Below, piece after piece: positions 8,133 through 17,581 of a stretch of DNA of 39,362 bases. The notes under the pieces are model-generated. The model did not search any database and had not been told where the DNA came from. It saw nothing but the letters and a program-made list of their open reading frames with translations. Within the stretch, counting starts at the first letter, position 1. Each line of letters begins with the position of its first letter. This DNA comes from Tangfeifania sp. GTDB lineage: Bacteria; Bacteroidota; Bacteroidia; Bacteroidales; Prolixibacteraceae. Both the position numbers and the translations under genes were made by a program. The stretch is from the NCBI GenBank assembly GCA_018400515.1, contig JAGYMR010000003.1:1-39362 (forward strand). Direction: 5' to 3'.

Positions 8133-9422
8133 TCAGAGAAATTCAAGGACTTTTTCAAGTTGAATACCCCGGGATCCTTTGATTAAAAGGGATCCTTTTT
8201 TTATGGGGTGCTCCGAAAGGTAGGTCCCGAGCGATTCTGCAGCCTCAAATGTATTCAGCGAGGCATCTTTTGCAGCTTCTGAAAAAGCCGGCCCTACAAG
8301 GAACACCTCCGCAAAGGGGTGTTTTTTTATTTGTTCAACAATGGCCTTGTGTTCGGAAAGGGATTCTTTGCCCAGTTCGAGCATATCCCCCAGGATTAAA
8401 TACCGGGGGACGGGAAAAGCGGAAACAAAACTTTCAATGGATGCCTGCATGCTGGTTGGATTGGCATTGTAAGCATCCATCACTATTTTCAGGTCGTTTT
8501 TTTCGATTAACTGGGAACGGTTATTGGTGGGGCGGTAATCATTGATTGCTTCGCGGATCTGCCAGGGGTCAACGCCAAAATAGGAACCAATGCAAGCCGC
8601 CGCCATCACATTCTCGAAATTATAATCTCCGGGGAGATTTGTTTTCAGCAGGATATCCCCTTCCGGGAAACGGGCTTTTGCCTGAATGAAGGGGACGGAA
8701 CGAAGGAGTTCGCCTGGAAGATCTGCTCCGTTCCCCCCATAGCTGACCGTGTGGCTGATTTCCTGCAGGAGACCTGAAAGAACGGGATTGTTGCGGTTAT
8801 AGAAAACGGTTCCGTTTTTTTTCTCAAGATACCGGTATAATTCAGCTTTCGTTTGTTTGATGATCTCTAAAGAGCCGAACCCTTCGAGGTGGGCACGTCC
8901 GATGTTGGTGATAATTCCGAAATCGGGGTCAGCAATGGAACAGAGCTGTGCAATTTCCCCCTGGTGATTGGCACCCATTTCAACCACGCCGATATCCGTC
9001 TTTTCGTTCATGCGAAGGAGCGTTAAAGGGAGCCCGACATGGTTGTTAAAATTTCCCTCTGTAAAAGTAACCCGGAATTTTTTTGACAGGACGGCGGCGA
9101 TCAACTCCTTGGTGGTGGTTTTTCCGTTGGAGCCCGTGATGGCCAGCACAGGAATGCCCAGTGCTTTCCGGTGAAACAGGGCCAGTTCCTGAAGGGTTTG
9201 CAGCACATCCGCCACCAGCAGGGTCTTCCCGGGCTGATGAAAAGCTGGCTCGTCAGTAACGGCAAGGGCGGCCCCTTTCCGGAGGGCATCCCCCACAAAT
9301 TTGTTCCCGTCAAACCGTTCTCCTTTCAATGCAAAGAAAATGGCCCCTTTCTCAATTTTTCTGCTGTCGGTAACGATCCGGGGGTGATTTTGAAAAATAC
9401 GGTAAAGCGTTTCTGTTGTCAT
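8133..9422 (-). CDS. murF: UDP-N-acetylmuramoyl-tripeptide--D-alanyl-D-alanine ligase
   Basis: MurF joins D-Ala-D-Ala to the UDP-MurNAc-tripeptide, the last cytoplasmic step of peptidoglycan precursor synthesis. The 429-residue product starts at ATG 9422; a TTG at 9449 is in frame but would add nine residues that do not look like the family N-terminus (usual form MT.E.LY.IF). The Mur ligase P-loop TGSNGKTTTK lies at 96-105, with the EGNFNNHVGLPLTLL segment, the EMGANHQGEI motif and NIGRAHLEGFGS of the central ATP-binding domain following. The C-terminal domain carries DAYNANPTSM, which binds the substrate, and LILGDMLELG, which is typical of MurF rather than MurE. It lies downstream of gldJ on the same strand but behind a terminator, so it may have its own promoter. 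Confidence 0.96.
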   Translation of the reverse strand: MTTETLYRIFQNHPRIVTDSRKIEKGAIFFALKGERFDGNKFVGDALRKGAALAVTDEPAFHQPGKTLLVADVLQTLQELALFHRKALGIPVLAITGSNGKTTTKELIAAVLSKKFRVTFTEGNFNNHVGLPLTLLRMNEKTDIGVVEMGANHQGEIAQLCSIADPDFGIITNIGRAHLEGFGSLEIIKQTKAELYRYLEKKNGTVFYNRNNPVLSGLLQEISHTVSYGGNGADLPGELLRSVPFIQAKARFPEGDILLKTNLPGDYNFENVMAAACIGSYFGVDPWQIREAINDYRPTNNRSQLIEKNDLKIVMDAYNANPTSMQASIESFVSAFPVPRYLILGDMLELGKESLSEHKAIVEQIKKHPFAEVFLVGPAFSEAAKDASLNTFEAAESLGTYLSEHPIKKGSLLIKGSRGIQLEKVLEFL

Positions 9423-9472
9423 TTTCGTGAGCGATGGAACTTGATGCAACCCGGTGGATTGAAAATAATGTA

Positions 9473-9506
9473 TAAATAAAAAGGAGGCGCGAGCCTTCGC
9501 GCCCTT
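9473..9506 (-). terminator. gldJ: Intrinsic terminator downstream of gldJ
   Basis: Read on the minus strand, GGCGCGA (9503-9497) pairs perfectly with TCGCGCC (9492-9486) around a four-base loop. The stem is followed by TCCTTTTTATTT, a U-rich run. It lies between the gldJ stop (9590) and the murF start (9422) and should end the gldJ transcript. Confidence 0.72.
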
Positions 9507-9589
9507 CTGGAAGGTTGCCGTTCAAACGGGTGAGACAAAACCTGCCCGTAAGAGATTCTTCCTGCTTAAAACGGTTGTATAATTGGCGA

Positions 9590-11029
9590 TTAAAAACCTT
9601 CCGGACTTCCAACACGGGTCATGGCACACCGGAATCCCAAATCGGCCTTTGCCTTGGTTTGTTCAAGGTACCTTCTTGTTCCGGGGACCAGCCAGTAGGG
9701 TCTGTCTTTCCAGGAGCCGCCTTTGTAGACCCGCACTTCATCGGTGATCAGTGAAGAGAAGAACCCCTGGCGCTCATCCTGGATATACATTTCATCCGTG
9801 TCTATGTTTTCGGCGGCATTCCAGTCGCCTGATTCCACAATCTGGGAGTTAGTGCTGCCATCTTCAAAATTCCGGTAGTCAGCAATGGTATCTTTCACCA
9901 GTTCACCATATTCATTCCGGATCAGTTCTCCATTGGCATCGCGCTGGTATTCCGTGATCACATTTCCCCTGAAAGGTTGAAATTCCTCAACATCCAGGAA
10001 GGACTGGGGGCGGTAAACATCCCCCACCCATTCGTTCACATTGCCTGCCATACAGAAAAGACCATAATCGTTCGGACTGTAGGAAAACACCGGGGCGGTA
10101 ATATCGGCATTGTCATTCAGTGCTCCGGCCATGCCCATCAAATCCCCCCGGCCACGGATAAAGTTGGCTTTAAGACGGCCTTTTTCTTTTCTGCGGTCTT
10201 CCCGCAGGTAGGCGCCGTTCCATGGATAAATTTTACGGTCGGTGAGCACTTCATCTTCCACATTTCCGATCAATCCGTAGGCAGCATATTCCCATTCGGC
10301 TTCGGTGGGCAACCGGTACCTGGGCAGCATGATCCCGTCTTCCCATTTTACCCGGCGGGTTGTTCCGTCGGGCATTTCCGGCGGATCTTCTCCCTCCGTT
10401 CCCTGGTAAAGACCTGCCAGGTAGCTGTCGGTTGTAAAGACGCTCTGGCCTGTCTGTTCCGGATCGTGTTGTAAAATTCCCCGTTCCACCAGGATTTTTT
10501 CATTCACCCGGTCCGTTCTCCATGAACAATAAGCTTCTGCCTGTTCCCAGCTTACACCCACCACCGGGTAATCGCTGTAGGCCGGATGCCTGAAATAGTT
10601 ATTCACGTATGGCTCGTTGTAGGCCAGCTCCTCCCTCCAGACTGAACTGTCGGGTTCGGCCGCTTTTAATTTTTCACGGTCATTGGGGTATACCCGGCTC
10701 AGCCAGTGGGTATATTCCCGGTAATCCTGGTTGGATACTTCGGTCTCATCCATGTAGAATGAGGCCACCGTTACCCTCCGGGGATGATTATCCCATTGGT
10801 ACATAACATCCTCCTCCACGCGTCCCATGGTAAAAGTACCTCCCTGAATAAAAACCAGGCCCGGGCCGGTTTCCTGTTCGTATCCCGAAAGGTAAGGAAT
10901 ATTGCCTGTTTCTTCTGAATTGTATTCCCAGCCGGTGGTGCGTGAGGTATTAGCACCGCGGTCTCCGAACAATCCACACCCGGAAATTAATCCGGTTAAA
11001 AGCAGGAAAGAAATGGTCTTAAGCTTCAT
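9590..11029 (-). CDS. gldJ: GldJ-like lipoprotein (SUMF1 fold), gliding/type IX secretion
   Basis: A 479-residue lipoprotein: from ATG 11029 it has a signal peptide ending LISGC (Cys18). A TTG-type start at 11071 would add 14 residues before the signal and is rejected. The body is a formylglycine-generating-enzyme (SUMF1) fold, seen in GLVFIQGGTFTMG, FYMDETEVSNQDY, VVGVSWEQAEAYCSWR, RLPTEAEWEYAAYG and NVNEWVGDVY near the middle, and KGGSWKDRPYW near the end. GldJ and GldK both have this fold. I prefer GldJ because gldLMN, the usual partners of gldK, are absent and because porU and porV lie next door, as they do in Flavobacterium johnsoniae as I recall. GldJ stabilises GldK and supports assembly of the type IX machine in the periplasm. 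The gene is divergent from porU. Confidence 0.85.
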   Translation of the reverse strand: MKLKTISFLLLTGLISGCGLFGDRGANTSRTTGWEYNSEETGNIPYLSGYEQETGPGLVFIQGGTFTMGRVEEDVMYQWDNHPRRVTVASFYMDETEVSNQDYREYTHWLSRVYPNDREKLKAAEPDSSVWREELAYNEPYVNNYFRHPAYSDYPVVGVSWEQAEAYCSWRTDRVNEKILVERGILQHDPEQTGQSVFTTDSYLAGLYQGTEGEDPPEMPDGTTRRVKWEDGIMLPRYRLPTEAEWEYAAYGLIGNVEDEVLTDRKIYPWNGAYLREDRRKEKGRLKANFIRGRGDLMGMAGALNDNADITAPVFSYSPNDYGLFCMAGNVNEWVGDVYRPQSFLDVEEFQPFRGNVITEYQRDANGELIRNEYGELVKDTIADYRNFEDGSTNSQIVESGDWNAAENIDTDEMYIQDERQGFFSSLITDEVRVYKGGSWKDRPYWLVPGTRRYLEQTKAKADLGFRCAMTRVGSPEGF

Positions 11030-11206
11030 GGTATTTAATTTTTTCCACTGGATTAAAGCTGTTTTTTGCATTGTTTTTAAAAATTAATACGCAAACGGTT
11101 CAGTCTTTTGTTTATCGCCGGGAGTACCCCGGGGATGATCAAAATGCCTGGAATTCACATTCTTTGGTGTTTGTTATATCCCCGCTCCCTTTAATAATAA
11201 TTGTCT

Positions 11207-11214
11207 CAAATATA
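11207..11214 (-). promoter_or_regulatory. gldJ: Candidate gldJ -7 box TATATTTG
   Basis: CAAATATA on the plus strand reads TATATTTG on the minus strand, a match to TAnnTTTG. It lies about 180 bases before the gldJ start. No TTG at the usual distance was found. Confidence 0.35.
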
Positions 11215-11255
11215 ACTGATTTGTTTTGTTCTTATTGTTTTGCCGGAGTATTAAT

Positions 11256-11288
11256 TTGCAGGATTTTCCGTTTGCTTGTATATCTTTG
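11256..11288 (+). promoter_or_regulatory. porU: Candidate porU promoter
   Basis: TTG at 11256-11258 and TATCTTTG at 11281-11288. The spacing of 22 bases is slightly longer than the usual 19-21. It would give a leader of about 90 bases before the porU ATG at 11387. Confidence 0.5.
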
Positions 11289-11386
11289 CTTTCTAATTTA
11301 CAAAAATAATTGTTTTCTTCTAATTTTTTGCCTGCAATATTTATTTTTTGAAGGCGTTTAATGATGTACAAATTTGTCGGTTTATA

Positions 11387-14300
11387 ATGAAGCGATTTTT
11401 TTTCCTGTTGTCCGTGATTGCTGTTGGTTTTTCTGTGAATGATGTCCGGGATGAGTCGATTTTGCTTCAATGGCATAAAATTGAAGCTTCTGAAGCACCC
11501 GGGGGAAACCGCCTTGGCGTAACATTCCCTGATGCCGTTTATCCGGATGTCGCTTCCGGGATCCCTGTTTTTGCCCGTTCCTATACCTTGCCGGCATCCA
11601 ACCGGGGATGGCGCTTTGTGATTGAAGATCCGGTACTGGAAGCGATGGAAACGCCCGCCGGATTTTCTGATATGGAAGAAATCCCGGAAAAGCTTGAGAT
11701 CACCCAAAAGAGATTTAAAGCAGGGGAGACATACAAGGTCGACGTTTTGCTTCCGGCGGTGGTACGAAGAGATGGCAAACTTTTTCTTCTTAAGGAATTT
11801 GCTTTGAAGCAGATCCCTGTACGGCAGAAGGCTGCTACTGTTGATTTGAATGAATGGAAGGGGCGTTCGGTATTGCAAAACGGGCAGTGGTACAAAATCC
11901 GGACATCCGGGGAAGGGATCTATAAAATTTCTTATTCTACCCTGGAGGAGTGGGGTGTTTCCAGTCCTGCGGAGGTGAAAGTATTTGGGGCAGGGGGGAT
12001 GTTGCTGGCCGAAGATCCCGGGGATATTACCTATGATGATCTGCCCCAGGTGGCTGTTTGGCACGGTGAAAACAGGGGGGAGTCCTGCCTGTTCTTTTAT
12101 GCCCCGGGAACAGCCGAATGGTTCCCCGGACAAAACGGAGAAACGTTTGAACACGTTTTGAACCCTTACAGCGGGGAAGGGTATTTCTTTATTACGGAAG
12201 ATTCCGGACCGGTCAAAGCGATTGAAAATCTCGAAGCACCTGAAGGAGCGGTGACACATTCCATATCCACTTTCGACGCCTATGATCTGTATGAAACGGA
12301 AGAATATAATTTACTGCAGTCGGGGAAACAGTATTTCAGTGACCGCTTCATCCGGGGAGGTACCAAAAATGTTTCTTTTGACCTTTCGGGAGCGGACGCA
12401 TCCGGCACTGTTTCAGTAGAGGTGAAAGCTGCTGCACGCTCTTCGCTCTCCTCTCAAATGACCGTTTTTGCGAATCAATCCCGTCTGGGAACTCTTGATT
12501 TCTCCAGTGTTAATACTTCCGACGCCACTTCTCGTTATGCCGACCTTCGGGAATCGGAATTTTCGCTTTCGGATCTCTCTCCGGGCAGTCTTGATTTGTC
12601 CCTGGAATATTCCGGAAGTTCTTCGAATGCCTCGGCCTGGCTTGATTTCATCCGGATCAATTACCGGGCGAAGATCAAACTGGAGAACGATGCACTGTTT
12701 TTCCGGGACATCGCCTCTTTAGGGGATGGGAATGTGCTGGAATTTTCTATCGAAACCGGTTCTTCCAAAGTAAAGGTGTGGGATGTAACAGATGTATTTA
12801 ATGTAAAGGCAGTGCCGCTTTCTTTTGAGGGGAATGTGGCCAAAGGCCGGGTTGGGGCCGGTGCGCTGAGGGAATTTGCTGCCTTCGATTCCGATGGGGC
12901 ATTCCCCGAACCTGAATGGGTGGGGAAGGTGGAAAATCAAAACCTGCATGCGCTGGATACGCCCGAATTCCTGATCATCAGTCATCCCCTTTTTCTCAGT
13001 GCCGCCAATGCCCTGGCTGATTTTCACAGGAGCAATGACGGAATGAGCGTGGAGGTGGTCTCTTCGGAGAAAGTATACAATGAGTTCAGCTCGGGGAGGA
13101 AAAGTGCTACCGGCATCCGCAATTTCATTAAAATGTTTTACGACCGTGCCCAGGGACTGAAATATGTCCTGTTATTCGGGGATGGGAGCTACGATAACAG
13201 AGGCACCGGCACGGCACATACCGGATTTATTCCCACGTTTCAGTCGGAAAACTCCCTGAATCCCGTGGCTTCGTTTGTTTCGGATGACTATTTTGTGATC
13301 CTGGATGCGGGGGAAAGTGTATACGACGGCGCCGTGGACCTGGGGGTCGGGCGAATCCCCGTTTCGACTGCCTACCAGGCAGGTCTTGTTGTGGAAAAGA
13401 TCAGGGATTATTATGCTGCTGACGCCCTGGGGGAATGGCGGAATACCCTTTGCTTTATTGCCGATGATGAAGACGGGAACCTCCACATGTCCGATTCGGA
13501 GAAGCTGACCGATTTGCTTAATGAAAACCACCGTGCATTAATAACCGATAAGATTTATTTTGATGCCTTCGAACAGGTTGCCGGACCGGGGGGAGAGCGC
13601 TATCCCGGGGTTACCGAAGCCATCAATGAGCGGGTGAAGGATGGGGTGTTGCTGATCAATTATATGGGGCATGCCAACGAACGTTTTTTAGCCGATGAAA
13701 AGGTGCTGGATGTCAGTCATATTAACTCCTGGACGAATGCCGGAAAACTGCCGGTATTTGTTACGGCCACCTGTGAGTTCAGCCGTTTTGATGCAGATGA
13801 GACCTCAGCAGGGGAATATATTCTGTTGAATCCCAATGGGGGCGGGATCGGGCTGTTCTCCACCACCCGCTTGGTTTTTGCTTATTCCAATTTTTTGCTG
13901 AGCCGCAATTTCTACCGGTATGTTTTTGAGAAAAATGAAAATGGCGGAATTTTGCGAATGGGGGATATCATGCGGTTGGCAAAGGTAAATACCATTAATA
14001 CAGTTAACAAACGAAGTTTCAGTTTGTTGGCGGATCCTGCCCTGAGGCTGACCGTGCCCCAGCACCGGGTAATAACAGCAACGATCAACGGGCGGGATGT
14101 CTCCATCCAACAGGATACACTGGGGGCGCTGCAACAGGTCACTGTTTCAGGGTATATTGCCGATGCCTCCGGGGACAAACTGGAAAATTTTTCCGGGGAG
14201 ATCATTCCTACAGTTTTTGATAAAGCAATGTACACCAAAACGCTGGGCAACGGCGGGGAGGCCCCCATGGATTTCAAGGTACAGGAAAATATCATTTATA

Positions 14301-15127
14301 AGGGAAATGCAGCAGTTACCAATGGCGAATTCTCTTTCAGCTTTGTTGTTCCCAAAGACATCTCATACCAATTGGGGCAGGGGAAGATTATCTATTATGC
14401 CACCAATGGTGAAACGGATGCAAACGGAGCCTTTGAAGATTTTTATATCGGCGGAACGGGCGATCAGATATCGGATAATCAGGGACCGGAAATTGAATTG
14501 TACCTCGATTCGCCGGATTTTGAACCGGGGGATCAGGTAAGCAAAAACCCCACCCTGCTGGCAAAGATCTCCGATGAAAGCGGAATAAATACCGTGGGAA
14601 CCGGCATCGGGCATGACATTACCGCGGTGATTGATGACGACTATTCCAATGTATTGGTGCTGAATGATTTTTACAGCGCCCTCCCCGGCGAAACCGCCAG
14701 TGGAATGGTCCGCTATCCGCTCCGGAATCTTTCTCCCGGCCAACATACCCTGAGGTTAAAAGCCTGGGATGTCGCTAATAATTCAACCGAAGCCGAAATA
14801 GAATTTGAGGTTTCCGGCGCGTTTGTGATTTCAGAGGTGAATAATTATCCCAATCCGGTGAACGGGTATACCTACTTTACATTTGAACACAATCAGGGAG
14901 CCGGTACCCTGGAGGCACTTTTTGAAGTGTTTGATCCATACGGCCGGAAGGTGGATGCTTTTTCGGCACAGGTTGCCTCCAGTGATCAGTTAACGAGCCC
15001 TGTGCGATGGGATTTGGATGAACGGGGGGTAAAACCCGAACAGGGGATTTACATTTATCGTATCTCCGCACAAAACGAGGCGGGGGTCATTGCCTCCCGC
15101 TCCGGAAAAATGTTGATTTTTTATTAA
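11387..15127 (+). CDS. porU: PorU, type IX secretion C-terminal signal peptidase (gingipain-family C25)
   Basis: PorU is the surface sortase-like peptidase that removes the C-terminal signal of type IX cargo and helps attach it to the cell surface. The 1246-residue product starts at ATG 11387 with a signal peptide (KRFFFLLSVIAVGFS); an earlier TTG at 11348 only extends it with polar residues. The gingipain-type catalytic pair is visible: His762 in NYMGHANERF and Cys796 in VTATCEFSRFD. LLFGDGSYDNRG and FVSDDYF upstream belong to the same peptidase domain. The last 90 or so residues are a type-A C-terminal domain (NNYPNPVNGYTYFTFEH, ending GIYIYRISA...SGKMLIF), which PorU itself retains. The length fits the family. 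porV follows 111 bases later with its own promoter. Confidence 0.95.
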   Translation: MKRFFFLLSVIAVGFSVNDVRDESILLQWHKIEASEAPGGNRLGVTFPDAVYPDVASGIPVFARSYTLPASNRGWRFVIEDPVLEAMETPAGFSDMEEIPEKLEITQKRFKAGETYKVDVLLPAVVRRDGKLFLLKEFALKQIPVRQKAATVDLNEWKGRSVLQNGQWYKIRTSGEGIYKISYSTLEEWGVSSPAEVKVFGAGGMLLAEDPGDITYDDLPQVAVWHGENRGESCLFFYAPGTAEWFPGQNGETFEHVLNPYSGEGYFFITEDSGPVKAIENLEAPEGAVTHSISTFDAYDLYETEEYNLLQSGKQYFSDRFIRGGTKNVSFDLSGADASGTVSVEVKAAARSSLSSQMTVFANQSRLGTLDFSSVNTSDATSRYADLRESEFSLSDLSPGSLDLSLEYSGSSSNASAWLDFIRINYRAKIKLENDALFFRDIASLGDGNVLEFSIETGSSKVKVWDVTDVFNVKAVPLSFEGNVAKGRVGAGALREFAAFDSDGAFPEPEWVGKVENQNLHALDTPEFLIISHPLFLSAANALADFHRSNDGMSVEVVSSEKVYNEFSSGRKSATGIRNFIKMFYDRAQGLKYVLLFGDGSYDNRGTGTAHTGFIPTFQSENSLNPVASFVSDDYFVILDAGESVYDGAVDLGVGRIPVSTAYQAGLVVEKIRDYYAADALGEWRNTLCFIADDEDGNLHMSDSEKLTDLLNENHRALITDKIYFDAFEQVAGPGGERYPGVTEAINERVKDGVLLINYMGHANERFLADEKVLDVSHINSWTNAGKLPVFVTATCEFSRFDADETSAGEYILLNPNGGGIGLFSTTRLVFAYSNFLLSRNFYRYVFEKNENGGILRMGDIMRLAKVNTINTVNKRSFSLLADPALRLTVPQHRVITATINGRDVSIQQDTLGALQQVTVSGYIADASGDKLENFSGEIIPTVFDKAMYTKTLGNGGEAPMDFKVQENIIYKGNAAVTNGEFSFSFVVPKDISYQLGQGKIIYYATNGETDANGAFEDFYIGGTGDQISDNQGPEIELYLDSPDFEPGDQVSKNPTLLAKISDESGINTVGTGIGHDITAVIDDDYSNVLVLNDFYSALPGETASGMVRYPLRNLSPGQHTLRLKAWDVANNSTEAEIEFEVSGAFVISEVNNYPNPVNGYTYFTFEHNQGAGTLEALFEVFDPYGRKVDAFSAQVASSDQLTSPVRWDLDERGVKPEQGIYIYRISAQNEAGVIASRSGKMLIFY

Positions 15128-15186
15128 CTTTTTTGGAATGATCTGTACTTTTTGGGGAAAATGTGCGTTCTCTAATTTTGGTATAA

Positions 15187-15216
15187 TTGTTCCATTCGTT
15201 ACAATTTATATATTTG
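15187..15216 (+). promoter_or_regulatory. porV: Bacteroidetes-type promoter for porV-ispF
   Basis: TTG at 15187-15189 and TATATTTG at 15209-15216 with a 19-base spacer match the TTG / TAnnTTTG promoter pattern. The start would be near 15223, about 16 bases before the porV ATG. Confidence 0.72.
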
Positions 15217-15238
15217 CAACGCTCAATTTAAAATTAGT

Positions 15239-16417
15239 ATGATCAGAATCATTCCAATCATTTTTGTTTGTTTATCGCTCATTTTTATTGCTGAAAGGTC
15301 GCACGGCCAGGCAAACACATCCGGTGCCAATACCATTACTACCGGCGTACCGTTTTTGTCCATTACACCCGACTCCCGTGCAGGAGGTATGGGAGATGCC
15401 GGTGTCGGGACCACCCCGGATTTGGTTTCCCAGCACTGGAATCCGTCCAAATATGCTTTTTTAGAGAGTGAAATGGGTGTCAGCCTCTCCTATTCCCCCT
15501 GGCTGGTGAACCTGGCGGATGATATTAACCTGGCCTATCTGGTGGGGTACAAAAAAATTGATGATGTTCAGACCATCAGTAGTTCACTGCGCTATTTCTC
15601 CCTGGGAAATATAACTTTCACCGATGATTACGGCGTTGAACTCCGGACGGTGAATCCCAATGAGTTTGCTTTGGATTTCGGGTATACCCGGATGCTCTCA
15701 GAAATGTTTTCGGGTTCGGTGGCTATCCGGTACATCCGTTCCGATTTAACCTCAGGGCAGATGGTAAACGGTGTGGAAACATCGGCAGGGAACACCTTTG
15801 CCGCTGATGTGGCTTTCTATTTTTTCAATGAGTTCAGGGCCAACCGGAACGACAACATCTTTTCGGCCGGGATCAATATTCAGAACATCGGGGGCAAAAT
15901 ATCCTATACCGACGGCAATGAAAAGGATTTTATCCCCACCATTCTTAAACTGGGGGCTGCTTATACCACCAGCCCGAATCAGTACAACTCTTTCACTTTT
16001 GCTTTTGAAGCGAATAAGCTGCTTGTTCCCACTCCGCCCAAAGCGACTTATAATTATGATGACGATGATGTTATTTACTCCGGAGGGGGAATTAACCGCG
16101 ATAAATCAGTGATCGACGGGATCTTTTCTTCTTTTTCGGATGCCCCGGGCGGATTCAGTGAAGAGTTACAGGAGATTAACCTCTCGGGAGGAGTGGAATA
16201 TTGGTACAACAGCCAGTTTGCCCTTAGGGGCGGTTATTTCTGGGAACATGAGAACAAGGGGAACCGGAAATTTTTGACCGCTGGTGCCGGCTTCCGCATG
16301 AATGTTTTTGCCCTCGACTTTTCATACCTTTTACCCACCGAACGGAATCATCCTTTGGAAAATACCCTGCGGTTTACCCTTTCCTTCGATGTGGATGCAT
16401 TTGAAAACCAGCGCTGA
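15239..16417 (+). CDS. porV: PorV, outer-membrane beta-barrel of type IX secretion
   Basis: A 392-residue outer-membrane protein of the PorV/LptO group (FadL-like barrel). It has a signal peptide ending near SHGQA, followed by the family signature FLSITPDSRAGGMGDAGV and STxWNPSK-like QHWNPSKYAF. The remainder is alternating amphipathic strands, ending with FRFTLSF-like RFTLSFDVDAF. PorV shuttles cargo from the translocon to PorU at the cell surface. Its position directly after porU, with gldJ divergent on the other side, forms a compact type IX module. It ends in TGATG, sharing one base with the start of ispF, so the two are translationally coupled although functionally unrelated. Confidence 0.95.
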   Translation: MIRIIPIIFVCLSLIFIAERSHGQANTSGANTITTGVPFLSITPDSRAGGMGDAGVGTTPDLVSQHWNPSKYAFLESEMGVSLSYSPWLVNLADDINLAYLVGYKKIDDVQTISSSLRYFSLGNITFTDDYGVELRTVNPNEFALDFGYTRMLSEMFSGSVAIRYIRSDLTSGQMVNGVETSAGNTFAADVAFYFFNEFRANRNDNIFSAGINIQNIGGKISYTDGNEKDFIPTILKLGAAYTTSPNQYNSFTFAFEANKLLVPTPPKATYNYDDDDVIYSGGGINRDKSVIDGIFSSFSDAPGGFSEELQEINLSGGVEYWYNSQFALRGGYFWEHENKGNRKFLTAGAGFRMNVFALDFSYLLPTERNHPLENTLRFTLSFDVDAFENQR

Positions 16418-16902
16418 TGAACCTGCGTATCGGACAGGGTTATGATGTTCACCGGCTTGCTGAAGGTGAACAGTTATGGCTGGGAGGTGTGCGGATCCCC
16501 CACAAAAAAGGGACAGTGGCCTATTCCGATGGCGATGTTTTGATCCATGCCATTTGCGATGCCCTGCTGGGGGCACTGAAACTGGGAGATATCGGCACCC
16601 ATTTTCCCGACACTGATCCGGAATTTAAAAACATGGACAGTAAAGTTTTACTGCAGCGGACTTGCGGACTTGTCAGGAAAAAAGGGTATTCGCTTGTAAA
16701 CCTCGATGCCACCGTTTGCCTTCAGCAGCCCAAACTCAAAACCTACATTCCTCAAATGGAAACCTTGATGGCCGGGATATTGGAGACCGGTCCCGGGCGG
16801 ATCTCAGTGAAGGCAACGACCACTGAAAAACTGGGATTTGAAGGCCGGGAAGAGGGGGTTTCGGCTCTTGCCGTTGTTCTGCTTGAAGGGGCAGATGAAT
16901 GA
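16417..16902 (+). CDS. ispF: 2-C-methyl-D-erythritol 2,4-cyclodiphosphate synthase
   Basis: IspF makes the cyclic diphosphate of the non-mevalonate isoprenoid pathway. The 161-residue product has the family length and the zinc site: D10 and H12 in GYDVHRL and H44 in DVLIHAICDALLGA. GDIGTHFPDTDP follows with the conserved Asp, and the C-terminal KATTTEKLGFEGREEG is the nucleotide-binding loop. The start codon overlaps the porV stop by one base (TGATG). Carotenoid genes lie about 20 kb away in the same window and would draw on the isoprenoids it supplies, but no direct regulation is visible. Confidence 0.97.
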   Translation: MNLRIGQGYDVHRLAEGEQLWLGGVRIPHKKGTVAYSDGDVLIHAICDALLGALKLGDIGTHFPDTDPEFKNMDSKVLLQRTCGLVRKKGYSLVNLDATVCLQQPKLKTYIPQMETLMAGILETGPGRISVKATTTEKLGFEGREEGVSALAVVLLEGADE

Positions 16903-17033
16903 GACATCCTCTGCCCGGGTCAGGGAAAGATAAGATCAGGAACCGGGTTACTTCCTGGCAAAAGGAGATTTCCGGAATTTTTCTTCCTGTTTGCCGGTAA
17001 TGTTTTTAAATTTATTCGATAAACAAAGGGTTT

Positions 17034-17366
17034 ATGTTTTTGGAAATTCAATCGGAAGCTGAATTTGAGCGGATGAAAAATGAACCGGCACTTTTGGGTT
17101 ATTTTTCAACCGACACCTGTAATGTTTGCAAGGTGCTGAAGCCAAAAGTGGAAGCGATGAACCGGACCCATTTTCCCCGGATGAAGCTGGCTTACGTTAA
17201 ACTGGATCTCCTGCCCGAAATTGCCGGACAACACCGGGTTTTTTCAGCACCGACCATTCTTGTCTTTTTCGAAGGCCGGGAAGCTATCCGGAAAAGCCGC
17301 AGCATTGGGGTGGAAGAATTAAAGCACGAAATCGGACGGTTTTATGACCTCCTCTTCCGGCAATAA
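17034..17366 (+). CDS. Thioredoxin-like protein with CNVC motif
   Basis: A 110-residue cytoplasmic thioredoxin-fold protein. The redox motif is C29-N-V-C32 after GYFSTDT, and the cis-proline is in FSAPTILVF. The Trp before the first cysteine is replaced by Thr, so it diverges from true thioredoxins and is probably a specialised thiol oxidoreductase or chaperone. The start is ATG 17034. The gene stands between ispF (131 bases upstream) and lemA (215 bases downstream) with no evident operon partner. Function beyond the fold cannot be set. Confidence 0.82.
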   Translation: MFLEIQSEAEFERMKNEPALLGYFSTDTCNVCKVLKPKVEAMNRTHFPRMKLAYVKLDLLPEIAGQHRVFSAPTILVFFEGREAIRKSRSIGVEELKHEIGRFYDLLFRQ

Positions 17367-17581
17367 AAATACTTTACAGCCATTTACCGCTCCTCAGGGT
17401 ACTTTCCCCGATTTTCGGAGGGATTTTTCCGTTCTTTTTTGGATATTTGTAAAAACAGGGCGAATGAACGAGCATGGATGCAACCATCTTAAAGGATGGA
17501 TCGCTTTTCATGCGGGGATGGCCACAGGGAATTTACCCCCGGTATTAACAAAACAGGAAAACAATTAAAAATTTTTATCGG

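Larger units (their letters stand above)
11030..11386. other. Divergent gldJ/porU intergenic region
   Basis: This 357-base AT-rich gap separates gldJ from porU. It holds a minus-strand -7-like box (11207-11214) and a plus-strand -7-like box (11281-11288). Short frames on both strands lack family features and run through promoter-like sequence, so I see no gene here. Confidence 0.6.

Noticed and set aside
11174..12259. A 361-residue minus-strand frame across the start of porU
   Set aside because: It is antisense to the well-supported porU signal and N-terminal region and shows no domain; it looks like a shadow frame.
17344..17568. A 74-residue frame between the thioredoxin-like gene and lemA
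   Set aside because: It overlaps the end of the thioredoxin-like gene, has no family features and has a composition unlike its neighbours, so it is probably chance.
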